From Dehalococcoidia bacterium (lineage in GTDB: Bacteria; Chloroflexota; Dehalococcoidia; UBA6926): a DNA stretch of 36,291 bases. This document shows, one piece after another, positions 7,337-17,400 of this stretch; within the stretch, counting starts at the first letter, position 1, and each line of letters starts with the position of its first letter. A program made the translations under genes and the position numbers. Where the stretch lies: positions 1 through 36,291 of the forward strand of contig VXMO01000034.1 in the NCBI GenBank assembly GCA_009841045.1, written 5' to 3'. The notes under the pieces are model-generated. The model had not been told where the DNA came from, searched no databases, and saw nothing but the letters and a program-made list of their open reading frames with translations.

Positions 7337-10234
7337 CTAGATCACGAGCTTGGCAGTCTTTGGGCGTGCCTTCCCACCGTGAACCGACGGCTCGGCGCAC
7401 CACTTGGCCGACAGCCTTCGAACTCCCTCGTACACATCATCGTCGAAGCCCAAGAGGTCGCAGACCACGCGTTTGTCCAACAACGCACGGTTCGGGTCAG
7501 CGTCCGCGAGGTATGCGGGCTTCAATTCCTTGTCCCGGAACTCGTCGAAGATGGTCTCAGCCATTGCCAGTTGGTCATCAGAGAGAGTACGGAAGTCCAG
7601 TACCTGTAAGGACTCGGCTGCGCGGCTTGTGGTGGTCCCACGCCCCGCATGTTGTCTGTTGGAATGCCACCAGTGCATTAGGAACCCGAAGGTGCTGTTG
7701 CTCCAGACAGAGAATACGTAGTCAAACCTTCTGTCCTCGAATTGCACAGTTGGCCACGCTCGGCCTCCTATACTCTCTCGCTCGGTGAATGCCACCCCCA
7801 ATGGTTGAGAGTTGAATCTAAAATCAAGATTGAGATGGGACCTACTGGAGGTTTTCCAAAGTGTTTGGGCCTTCTCTTCCATTCCCTGTCGGACGACGAG
7901 TTGTGAGTCAACCTCGCAAACCATCCGGGTTTCATTCTTGGCATTGTGGCTCCATAGTGCTGGATACGTGGCTGTAGGGCTCGGTGCTGCCTGGTCGAAT
8001 GGACCGCGGGGTCGTGGTCCCGTGATGTCTCGGTGATGCAGCCCAGTTCGAGCCAAGTCGCCAAGCGATGTCATGTTGATCCCGATGGTAGAAGTATGAC
8101 CGGGAAGCGATAGCTTTGCGTTAGAGAGGGCGAATGCTGTTTGAGCGAGTGAAGCATCGGATAACCGCACTGCACCACACGGCTCCCCGTCTTGCGAAAA
8201 TGGGGCAGAGATAATCTCTCCTATCTTTTCCTCCCCGCTTATCAAGGGGGTGGCTCCGTAGGGACCATCTTCAATCCGTCTCACCGAGCTTGTGGTAGCC
8301 ATGGTTCTGGACACTTCGCTGGCTTGGATGAACCCCGCCGGCCTGCGACTCAGGGACGCCAAATGAACTCGCAGATCTGTTGATTCCGGTGGTCTGCACT
8401 TTCGGGCAATGACCAGGCACTCGGCCATGCCCGTATCTGCTGAGAACGACAAGTGGTCGTTGTCCGAGGCCGCGATACTGAGCACAGTAATGTCGGTATA
8501 GTCCTTGGCAAGCATCTCCCTGAACCCTTGCCAGGATAAACCGGCGGCTGCCGCAAGAGGCAAGACTAAGGCGAGGACTCCGCCCGGCTTGAGCTTTTTG
8601 TGGGCCAACGCCGCAAACGCTGATGCGATTCCCGCGTTGCCGTGGTAGCAAGTGCCTGTCTTGAGGACATCCATACGCTTGCCCATCTCCCTTTGGTCTT
8701 GGTCGCTGGCGCCAAAGGCGGCGAAGGCCGCGTTGAACGTATTGGCGTACTGTCCTTCGTTGGTGGTGTTTCGAGTGAAGGGCGGATTCATGATCACCAG
8801 GTCGAAGTTCGAGTCCGGGATGTCCACATTTATCTGGGCAGCAGTCTCCTCGCCTACGCTGCCGGTGCGCAGAGCTGGATCGCTGGTATTGAACAAGGTG
8901 AGGGCTGTAGAGGCTTGGAGCAGCTCCAGGGAACCTATCTTCACCGTGCTGTCCTTCTGCTTTCCGTAGGGCATGGTGTAGAGACGGGACTGTTTGAATC
9001 CCACGTTGGGTCGCATACCGGACAGGGTGGAGCCTGTGATGTGAATTGCCGAGGGCATGACGTCGCAGCCGTACAGGATTTCCTCCATCATCACCGGATG
9101 CAATGCTGCGGAATCACCCCCGGCGCGCTCGTGGCGGGAAGCGACTTGCTCATACACTGCCGACAACAGAGCTCCAGTGCCGCAGGCGAAATCCCCGATG
9201 CGCAGCCTGCCGATGGCCTCGGCGTCGCCCCAGTCCACGCCTTCCATCTTGGCCACAGCCAGCCGGGCCAAAAGCGCAGCCGACGCCGGAAGGGTATAGA
9301 AGGTGGCCAAATACTTCCGGTCGGCGATCAGCCGTTGGAAGATGCGCCCGGTCAGGTCGTGGGCGTTGTCGACACCGGTAGCTTCAACTTCTTGGGCGGT
9401 CTCCAGCAACTCCCGCATGGCACTAGTGGCAACGTCTCCAGGGAGCTGCTCCAAGATGTCCTTGGCTATGGCAAAGATGGGCCAGTAGTTGATCTTCAGA
9501 ATGTCTTCCCAGGCCGCTAGCGTCTCGCCTTGGGGGTTTGCAACATTGGGACCGCAGACCAAGCGCAGGGGTTTCACCTCTTCGTGCATCCCCGCGATGC
9601 GCTGGTGGAAGACCATAGCGTTGGCGATGATGGCGCAAGCCATGCGGCGGGTCTGAGGAACGTCGCTCATCCCCAACAGCCGGGCAATGACGGGGGTTAC
9701 GTTTGGCCGCAGCTTCGCCATTTCCTCCAAACGGCTGGCGGCCTGCCCGATGCCTTGCTCAAGCGTGTCGGCCGCCTGCTCCACGGCTTTCTGGGGGACT
9801 GATACCAGATGGGCAAGGTCGGCCAGGTCGGTTGCTGAACCTTCCAGCCACCCCGATTCAGGAAACCGACTGCCGTCTTGGTGCAGGACGTAGTAAGAGA
9901 GACGAGCTTCGGAGAGTGCCTGGCGCACGTCATAGGCATCCTCCACAACCTTTGGGTAGCGCACGGCTATAGCGGCCTCGATCGTTCGGGGTTGGCCCTG
10001 CACGCGAAGCCCCAACCGTTCGGAGGCGTCTCTCTCCACTTCGGCGGCCGGCTCATATTCGGCTTCGACTACTACAGGGGAGCGGCCAGGGGCGGCAATC
10101 AGCACGTCTGCATGGCGGCCTGGATGATCGGGGAAAGTCTGGGTGTTCTCAGAGCGTATCTCACAGCCCGGCATCATACCTCGCAGGATGTCGCCGAGGG
10201 CGTTATTGGCGTTCGGTTCTGTCTGTCGCGGCAT
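7337..10234 (-). CDS. N6-adenine DNA methyltransferase with N-terminal REase-like segment
   Basis: This 965-residue protein carries the class I methyltransferase core of type I HsdM/type IIG enzymes: motif X-like FYTLPASAALLARL (about 312-325), motif I IGDFACGTGALLSAVY (346-361) for S-adenosylmethionine binding, and the catalytic motif IV NPPF within DLVIMNPPFTRNTTNEGQ (478-495), which assigns N6-adenine methylation. Residues 36-70 (GRHADVLIAAPGRSPVVVEA, EYEPAAEVE) resemble the D...ExE/K core of PD-(D/E)xK nucleases, with glutamate in place of the usual lysine. The last 350 residues would hold target recognition. It lies 74 nt after the HATPase gene on the same strand. It should protect host DNA, or mark the self state for the neighbouring helicase/HATPase pair. 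There is no separate specificity subunit. Confidence 0.85.
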   Translation of the reverse strand: MPRQTEPNANNALGDILRGMMPGCEIRSENTQTFPDHPGRHADVLIAAPGRSPVVVEAEYEPAAEVERDASERLGLRVQGQPRTIEAAIAVRYPKVVEDAYDVRQALSEARLSYYVLHQDGSRFPESGWLEGSATDLADLAHLVSVPQKAVEQAADTLEQGIGQAASRLEEMAKLRPNVTPVIARLLGMSDVPQTRRMACAIIANAMVFHQRIAGMHEEVKPLRLVCGPNVANPQGETLAAWEDILKINYWPIFAIAKDILEQLPGDVATSAMRELLETAQEVEATGVDNAHDLTGRIFQRLIADRKYLATFYTLPASAALLARLAVAKMEGVDWGDAEAIGRLRIGDFACGTGALLSAVYEQVASRHERAGGDSAALHPVMMEEILYGCDVMPSAIHITGSTLSGMRPNVGFKQSRLYTMPYGKQKDSTVKIGSLELLQASTALTLFNTSDPALRTGSVGEETAAQINVDIPDSNFDLVIMNPPFTRNTTNEGQYANTFNAAFAAFGASDQDQREMGKRMDVLKTGTCYHGNAGIASAFAALAHKKLKPGGVLALVLPLAAAAGLSWQGFREMLAKDYTDITVLSIAASDNDHLSFSADTGMAECLVIARKCRPPESTDLRVHLASLSRRPAGFIQASEVSRTMATTSSVRRIEDGPYGATPLISGEEKIGEIISAPFSQDGEPCGAVRLSDASLAQTAFALSNAKLSLPGHTSTIGINMTSLGDLARTGLHHRDITGPRPRGPFDQAAPSPTATYPALWSHNAKNETRMVCEVDSQLVVRQGMEEKAQTLWKTSSRSHLNLDFRFNSQPLGVAFTERESIGGRAWPTVQFEDRRFDYVFSVWSNSTFGFLMHWWHSNRQHAGRGTTTSRAAESLQVLDFRTLSDDQLAMAETIFDEFRDKELKPAYLADADPNRALLDKRVVCDLLGFDDDVYEGVRRLSAKWCAEPSVHGGKARPKTAKLVI

Positions 10235-10308
10235 AGTTACTTTCAGGCAGTTAGTTTCTGGCCAACCCGGTTGCTCTCTCCACTACTGGATTGGCGGATT
10301 GCCAGATA

Positions 10309-13300
10309 TTATTGGCTACCTTCACCCCTGTACTCCAATTTATATGTCGCGGGGTACAAGACCAGCCTATCTTGTTTTCGCATTTCCACCAACTGACTGC
10401 CCGGAATCTGGATCGGAGCACCGTTCACGTCTGTCAGTACCAACGAATACAACGTCGGATATCGTTGACAGATCTCCCAGATATCCGCATCCAACTGTAG
10501 CGGTTCTTGCTGGATGCAATGTTCTTCGGGCCAGTAATACTGCAAGATTTCGCCCTGGGCAGACTTGAGCTCCCAAGGGAAGGCATTCCCTGAAGTTCTT
10601 CCCAATGACGTTCCATCAGCGTGATCGTATCTGCCGCTTCCGTTCATCGCGAATCCTAGTTCTTGCGCAAAGCGTTCAATCAGACTCTTCCGGGCAGGCC
10701 GTTGAGGCCGTGGCGGCCTGGGAGTCGGCGGTTCGTCGTCGCCATTGTCTTCGTCGTCTAAAAGCGTGGGTTCCTCCGATGGCACGTCCTCTGGAAGCCG
10801 TCCGTCTTGTGGCGGCTCTATGCCCACGCCCTGGTCTTTTCCAGTATCAGACTGCCCCTCTTGGGTATTCGAGCGGTCAAGTTCCTCCTCAACCACGGGA
10901 GGCGCTAACTCGAAATTGTCTTCTAGGTACTCGTGAACGAAATCCGGGGACCGTTCGTAGCAAAGCTTTATGGCTTCGGTGATAACCTGCAGGTTGAAAG
11001 CCTTAGCAATCTCTTGTGGCACTAGTCTGGCCATCTTCCCAGGAGAACCTTCTTGCACATAGAGAAGGTGGGTACGCCACAGTACATCAATGGGCCGTGG
11101 TGTTCCGGCTGGTGTTCCGTCAATATAAGGCTCAGATTTCAGCCCCCTGGCCACCTGCCACCTAGTCTGGGACAGGCGGTGGGCTAGTTCACGAACGCGC
11201 TCCATTTGGTCGGGGTCGTCCAAAGTAATCTGTTTCAGCCCCGTGCCGAGCGCGATGAGCCACGGCCTTTCCTGGGGATTCGGAAGACCTGACTGACCTT
11301 GAAATCGTTCCTCAATAACTTCCGCAAGTGTTGGGAGGGCCGAGAATGGGTGGCTCTGACACGTCTCGGAAGAAAGCGATTGGAGGTCTGCGGTCTTCTC
11401 CTTGACTCCTGGGAACAGGTGGCTCCAGGACGAGAGCGACTGCATTGTAAGAGAGTAGGTGAGACTTTCAACAGGTGCCCAGTTTCCTTCGAGGTTCAAC
11501 CAATGCCCAGTCTCACTCCAAATGCGGCCGGGATAGACCGGCATCATACGGCGGATGCGTCTGGTTTGAGTGGTATTGAGTTTCCCGTTGGAAGGCAACC
11601 CCTTTAACCATTCTATCTCCATGTCTGCGGTCGGACGCTCCGGCACTCCTATCTTTCGCCAAAAGGACAGACCCCGCAATGAAGGGTGGATAAGGACTGT
11701 TCCTGGCACACCCTCTATATCGGAGTTCAAGAAGACCTCATCCGAGTTTGCCCATTCGGTCTGGTCGGTCAGAATCAATCGGTCATTAGCGAACGCGGCC
11801 TTGATCTCTTGGACCTCTGAGGTGGAACACCGGTCGAATAGCTGATCGAGGGAATGGCACCACTTCTGCACTTCAGGAAGGAGGGGAGGATTGATGCCAG
11901 CCAACGCCCGCAGCCGTTCCAGAATCCGCTCTGGACCTGTTGGCTTGTCGCGGACCCCAAGCAGTTTCAATAAGGTCCTAGTCGACTCTGTGTCCAAGTC
12001 TGCTCTAAGGAAAGGTTCAACGTCTAACAGAGGTTCCGTTTCAGGAGTACGCCGGAAAACTTCCGCCGGCTGGCGAGGTTGCCCCCAAGTGTCCATGAGG
12101 CACGGCAGGTCTCGAAACCGGATAATCCAATCGGGAACCAGAGGTTGCTGGGTTACAGGGCGGACATAACCATTTCTTGCCACCTGGATCGCCCTAGCCG
12201 ACGTGGCGCCTGACCAATATGAGCTCGGCTGCTCTAAGATGCGATTCAACAAAGTGCTCCAGAACGTGCCGTCGTCCGCAGCCAGCGATTTCCAATAATC
12301 CCAATGGCGCGACGCAAAGCTCCAATCTTCAAGCTCAAAATCGTCAGACCTGTAGTGGAAATATGGTTCTTCGTCGAACCCGCGAAGGCGTAATCTCTCC
12401 TTCAGGCGTTCCCGCCCCCTAATTCTGACACGAGTTTGCGTGAACGGAACGAAAGTGCGGAGACCACTGCCGGCTGACCGGACCCACTGTCGCCATTCGG
12501 CCTCAGTGCATGATTCAGAGTGTTGCACGTATGCGTCATGGAGAACATTCTGCTTGTACCAGCTTTCATCTACAAACTGGTCTAAAGAGCCATCAATGTC
12601 GGCGAATGTAGGATTACTGTCCGTTGAACGAAGCTTAGCGTCTTGACTAACATATTTGAAGCTGCCGGGGATGTTAGCTTCGAGTTTTGCGGCTATGTGC
12701 GCAAGGCGAGCGCAGTCCTGAATCTTTAGGCGGCCTTGGGAAAAGAAGGCGTCGGCAACCTTGCTGAAAATCTGACTTATGCTTGTAGCCTCGTCCAGCC
12801 CCAGCACCCGGAGCATGCTTGAGACCGAGCGCACCTGATCTCCCGAAGCGTCATCGTTGCTTGTGCCATCTTTCCGCCATTGCTGCAATGCGCGAACCCA
12901 GTTTGGATCGAGCGTTAGCAGATAAGGGGCGAGAAACTCCCAGTCGGCAGGCTTTAGGGTCCGCCTCTCACCGAGCCGGACGACTTCGCTGGCGGCGTAG
13001 AGTACTTCTTCTCCTCGGACTGGCACAACACGCATGTTGCGGTGGTCGGATCGAAAAATGGTTACTTCCGCCGAGACGTAATCCCACAAACACAACAATT
13101 GCCGCCAGAACCTGGGACGGGGCAGGCGCTTGTTCTTCAGTGTCTCGATTACCTGGGACTTTTCCAGAATCTTGACATGATCCCAGTTGGTCAACTTTTT
13201 CTGGTCGCGTTCGCTGACGTGCCGGGACAGTATTGGCAGGTCATCCAAGCCGAACCCTGTGGATACTTGGGACGGCGACCAGACGTCCAACAATGCGCCG

Positions 13301-14466
13301 GGCACTGCTAGGCAGTTGCCGGAGGACTCGAGAGTACCTGTCTCAGTTATCAGAAACTCCTTTCCTTCAATCCTCGCCTCAAAGTTCTCCTCGACGATGG
13401 CGCCGCAGCTCCCTTCGATAGTGCTGTCTTCGCGGTCTACGTCAGGGAGCAACCCATACCCGTAGCACCGCTCTTCTGTCGGAAGGGACTTCCGACCCAG
13501 CCAAGCGAGCATTGCATCTGCAGCCAGCTCGCCAGCGCGTTGCAAGAGCCACCCATTGGTGGGGGACAATGCGGGGTCTTTGATCTTCGTCCTAGCCGGG
13601 TCCTGGATGAATGGAGCGTTGCAGGCAAACGGTAGTTGAGTCCTAACCCCGGTGGGAAGGACAACAAAGAGCCGTCCTTCCATGCCCAGAACGATTTCGA
13701 CCCTGCACGGAGGAAAAGTAGTGCCATCGTCCGGGGTCATGCGCTCATCTTTGATCTCGTTCAGTGCGTCCTCGGGAAATTCTTCCTCGGGCGAGCGGAC
13801 TAACAGGTACTGATTCCCAGGTGTGTTCGACACCGACATCCACTCTGATCCTTCGACCGGGCCGTTCCCTTGCGACTCCCATCGAATTTCCCCCTCATCG
13901 AATCGGAGACAGCGGATGCTATTGAAGAACAAGAGCGAAGCCGGGCTTTCACTCCATTCCTTGAGGTTCTTGACCAGCTCTTGCTGCACTCGTTGATTCT
14001 GGATGACCAAGCGGACTTCAGTATGACCGTCGACCGTTCCACGAGATTCAGTCCACACTGGTTCAGTAAACCTTTGCTTCTCAAAGGCGACTGAGAGTGT
14101 GGGTGTAACCAGATGCACCTCGTTACCCAAGCTGAACGTACTCTTGAACCCCACGCCTCTGAATCCGATGGTGTGCAGAGTCCGCTTGTTGGAGAATCCG
14201 AACCGGCACAGCGAGGCGAACTGCTCTTCGTTGAAGTCCTCCCCGTTGTGGGAAAAGATGAACTCACCATTGCTGATTTCAACGCTTGCGTCCGTTGCTC
14301 CGGCATCGTCCGCGTTCTGCAATAGCTCGGATACCACGTGGCGAGGACTTTGGACCTGGTTGAAGAGCTGCCGCCAAGGGCCGGCGAGTACGGGGTCACT
14401 CTCAAGTTGGTCCCACCGCTTGGACGCATCACGCTGTATTCTCTTGAAGTATCCCGGAGGGCGCAT
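10309..14466 (-). CDS. Sacsin/NO VEIN-type HATPase protein
   Basis: This 1385-residue protein starts with a GHKL (HSP90-like) ATPase fold of the sacsin type: SELLQNADDAGATDASVEI (46-64; the E and N of ELLQNADD bind Mg-ATP), FSHNGEDFNEEQF (71-83) and TIGFRGVGFKSTFSL (99-113), the glycine-rich lid. The large middle, residues about 300-1150, is not assigned but is helical with repeated WL/RxL patterns. An acidic, proline-rich linker (about 1195-1265) leads to a C-terminal domain of about 110 residues with FPWELKSAQG and YWPEEHCIQ, possibly a nuclease-like or DUF3883-related fold. Its ATG overlaps the SNF2 stop by one nucleotide (TAATG), so the two are translated together. In other islands such proteins pair with helicases; an ATP-driven sensor or clamp is my inference. 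Confidence 0.8.
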   Translation of the reverse strand: MRPPGYFKRIQRDASKRWDQLESDPVLAGPWRQLFNQVQSPRHVVSELLQNADDAGATDASVEISNGEFIFSHNGEDFNEEQFASLCRFGFSNKRTLHTIGFRGVGFKSTFSLGNEVHLVTPTLSVAFEKQRFTEPVWTESRGTVDGHTEVRLVIQNQRVQQELVKNLKEWSESPASLLFFNSIRCLRFDEGEIRWESQGNGPVEGSEWMSVSNTPGNQYLLVRSPEEEFPEDALNEIKDERMTPDDGTTFPPCRVEIVLGMEGRLFVVLPTGVRTQLPFACNAPFIQDPARTKIKDPALSPTNGWLLQRAGELAADAMLAWLGRKSLPTEERCYGYGLLPDVDREDSTIEGSCGAIVEENFEARIEGKEFLITETGTLESSGNCLAVPGALLDVWSPSQVSTGFGLDDLPILSRHVSERDQKKLTNWDHVKILEKSQVIETLKNKRLPRPRFWRQLLCLWDYVSAEVTIFRSDHRNMRVVPVRGEEVLYAASEVVRLGERRTLKPADWEFLAPYLLTLDPNWVRALQQWRKDGTSNDDASGDQVRSVSSMLRVLGLDEATSISQIFSKVADAFFSQGRLKIQDCARLAHIAAKLEANIPGSFKYVSQDAKLRSTDSNPTFADIDGSLDQFVDESWYKQNVLHDAYVQHSESCTEAEWRQWVRSAGSGLRTFVPFTQTRVRIRGRERLKERLRLRGFDEEPYFHYRSDDFELEDWSFASRHWDYWKSLAADDGTFWSTLLNRILEQPSSYWSGATSARAIQVARNGYVRPVTQQPLVPDWIIRFRDLPCLMDTWGQPRQPAEVFRRTPETEPLLDVEPFLRADLDTESTRTLLKLLGVRDKPTGPERILERLRALAGINPPLLPEVQKWCHSLDQLFDRCSTSEVQEIKAAFANDRLILTDQTEWANSDEVFLNSDIEGVPGTVLIHPSLRGLSFWRKIGVPERPTADMEIEWLKGLPSNGKLNTTQTRRIRRMMPVYPGRIWSETGHWLNLEGNWAPVESLTYSLTMQSLSSWSHLFPGVKEKTADLQSLSSETCQSHPFSALPTLAEVIEERFQGQSGLPNPQERPWLIALGTGLKQITLDDPDQMERVRELAHRLSQTRWQVARGLKSEPYIDGTPAGTPRPIDVLWRTHLLYVQEGSPGKMARLVPQEIAKAFNLQVITEAIKLCYERSPDFVHEYLEDNFELAPPVVEEELDRSNTQEGQSDTGKDQGVGIEPPQDGRLPEDVPSEEPTLLDDEDNGDDEPPTPRPPRPQRPARKSLIERFAQELGFAMNGSGRYDHADGTSLGRTSGNAFPWELKSAQGEILQYYWPEEHCIQQEPLQLDADIWEICQRYPTLYSLVLTDVNGAPIQIPGSQLVEMRKQDRLVLYPATYKLEYRGEGSQ

Positions 14467-17400
14467 TACCTCGGCTCCTCAGACCGGGACAAGAGGTGGG
14501 CAAAGTCATAGTTGACGCTGGTTACACCGAAGTCTGGCTCGCTGTTGAATGGCTGTCTCAGGTATCGGGTTCGGTGCTGGCCGTCAGGCAGGAATTCCAC
14601 CATGGCCAGAATGAAATCTTCAGGCTTGTTCAAGGAGTAGAGGATCTCATTCCGCGTCACAGTAAGTGTACTTGCTCCGGCGGCGCGGCCCTTTACTTCT
14701 ATAAACCGGAGCCTTCCTTCTCCTGGAATTCTACTTTCGATATCGTATCCACGCTTTTCCGTTTCGCAGTCTACCGGCTCGAATCCAAGACCTCTCTCAA
14801 CTCCCATCACAATCTCTCTGGCCCTAGCTGCCACCGCTTGCCGATCGATTGCTCCCGCATCCGTGGGCGCTGGTTTTCCAGTCATGTTGGCCAGGAGGCC
14901 CACCGGCACAACTAAGACGCTGCCAAGTATCACGGGGGGTAGAGGAGATAGCTGTCTTTCCAGACCCAATTCCTCGATGCGCTTCTGCATACGCTCCTGC
15001 AACTCAAGCGAGCGTTTGCGGGCCTCGTCCGAGTTTAGCCTGGCATTGACCTTGCCGGCCTGTTCCTGGATCTTCAACTCGTCGGCACGGTGGCCCCAAT
15101 AGTTGATTTCTTTGGTTAGGCGCTCCTTGACGGCCGCTTCGGTCTTGTCGATGTGATCCAGTCTCTGGTCGCGGACATCCTTTAAGTGTCCGGGCACAAC
15201 GTAAGCGATAGCGTAGTTCTTGGCCTTGTCCTCCAAGTCTCCAGTCAGCCAGGCGCATTCGGGTCTGGCGAGAATAGCCTCGACCTCAGGCTCATCCTCT
15301 GCTAAGGGACGGTAATCAAGGTAAGGGGCATAGTGGGGATGTCGGGAATTGCCTTCAGCGTCTAGCTCCACGTACAGCATGCGCTTGGAGATCACTCGGC
15401 GGTCGCCGGACCTGTTCGTGGTAGCGTCTTGGATCACGTGATCCAAGTAGAAGAGGACTCTTGGTTCCAGTCCCTGGTCGTTCTCGTCCACCAGGACTGC
15501 CCCCCGGCGCAACAAGTCTCGATTCCGTTCCAGCAAGAGGTCTGCTGTCTCATCGAGCAAGGGGTGGCCCGGACAAACGAACGCAGCTAATGGCTGATCT
15601 TGGGGAGCCTTCAACGCTTTCTCGAAGACAATGCGCTCGTAGCGAGGAAGGACAGTTCTGTTCCGGTTGCGGATGGCTGCTGGCGTCTGGGCGACCATGT
15701 ACCGGCGAGGTTCACGTTCCCTGAGAGTGCCACCCAAGTGCTGGAACGCCTCCAGGAAGAAGGACTCGATGTAATGGGGTTGCAACCGGCGAGCTTCGGC
15801 CCGTTCCATTTGTTCGCGTACCCGGTGGACCCGGCTGGTATCCATTGCGTCATGCACCAGCGCCTTCTCTTCCCAGAGGTCCTTCAAGAAATCATGGTCA
15901 AACGCATTGTCGACTACTTGGGTAAGCCGCCCCCGCACTTCCGGCTGCTCCCCATATCTGATAGCCGCTATGAGTAGTTCTCTCAGGGGCTTGCCCTCGA
16001 AATGGACCTTGCCAAGCACATCGAACACTTTGCCGCCCAGCGCATTGCGGGCTTCCTCAAGCTTCTCTAGCAGGCGTTGGTATACTGCCCCTTCCCGAGT
16101 TTCCTGCGCCACCAGATTCCAAAGGCGGCAAACTTCGGTCTGACCTATACGGTGGATTCGTCCAAATCGCTGTTCGATTCTGTTTGGGTTCCACGGCAGG
16201 TCATAGTTGACCATGAGGTGGGCTCGCTGCAGGTTGATGCCTTCCCCGGCGGCATCGGTGGCAAGCAATACCCGGACCTCTGGCTCTAGGCTGAACGACT
16301 GTTGGGCCTTGGCGCGGTCTTCCCGTCTCATGCTGCCATGGATACAAACTATCGCATCACTTTGTCCTAACAGAGCGGCAATCCGGCCTTCCAGATATCT
16401 GAGCGTATCGCGGTGCTCGGTGAATATCACCAGCTTTTCGTTGGACATGGAGGTGTTAGCAAATAGGTTTGCCAACTCCTGCCACTTCTTGTCGCCGCCG
16501 CTTTGACGAACCTCTAGGGCCAAAGCCTCCAATCGTCTCAGCGTGGTAATCTCGGCCTTGAGTTCGGCGATAGTGCTGGCTGCGGTGGCCCGGTCCAGCA
16601 ACTCCCCTTCGATGTCATCAACTTCATCGTCAGGGGCGTCTTCCAGGTCTTCGATGTCCTCGTCTCCTATGACGGACGCTGACTTGTTGAGGGCACTCTC
16701 TACATCGCCGTCGCGCTGCAAGGCTTCAAGCTCTCGCATTGTGTTCTCTAGCCTCTCGCGCCGACGCCGCAAGGACTGATATATGGCCTCCGGCGAAGAG
16801 GCTAAACGGCGTTGGAGGATGGTAAGCGCGAAACCCACGTTTCCGGCGCGTTTGTTATTTTGTAGGGACGCGGCCCGGTTGAACTCTTCGCTTACGTACT
16901 TGGTCACATCGTCGTAGAGACTCCTCTCTCCGTCCGACAGCAGATATGGCACGGTTTCCGCGATACGTTCTGGCAACAACGGGGTGTTGTCGAACTTGAC
17001 CAACTCCTCTTTCGTCACACGGCGCATGAGGTCCGAAACCTCCGTTGTGTGAACGCCATCCCGGAACCGTCCTTCAAAGCGATCGCTATCGAGCAGCGCC
17101 ATGAACAGTTGAAAATCCGTCTCCTTCCCATTGTGTGGCGTGGCCGTCATCAGGAGGAAATGGCGTGTCAGGTTGGACAGGAAGCGCCCTAGCCGATAGC
17201 GTTTGGTGTAGCTAATCTCACCCCCGAAAAAGGTGGCCGACATTTTGTGGGCCTCATCACATACAATTAAGTCCCACCGGCAGTCGGGGGCACTGAGTTT
17301 GCCTTGGACGTTGTCATCGCGGGCCAGCTTGTCCAGTCGACCTATCGCAAGATCGGTTTCGAGGAACCAGTTGCCTGTTCGTGCTGCTTCCAGTTTGTCA

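Noticed and set aside
14466-14915. Rightward frame at the SNF2 gene end
   Set aside because: It is antisense to DUF3883; no start signal or family likeness.
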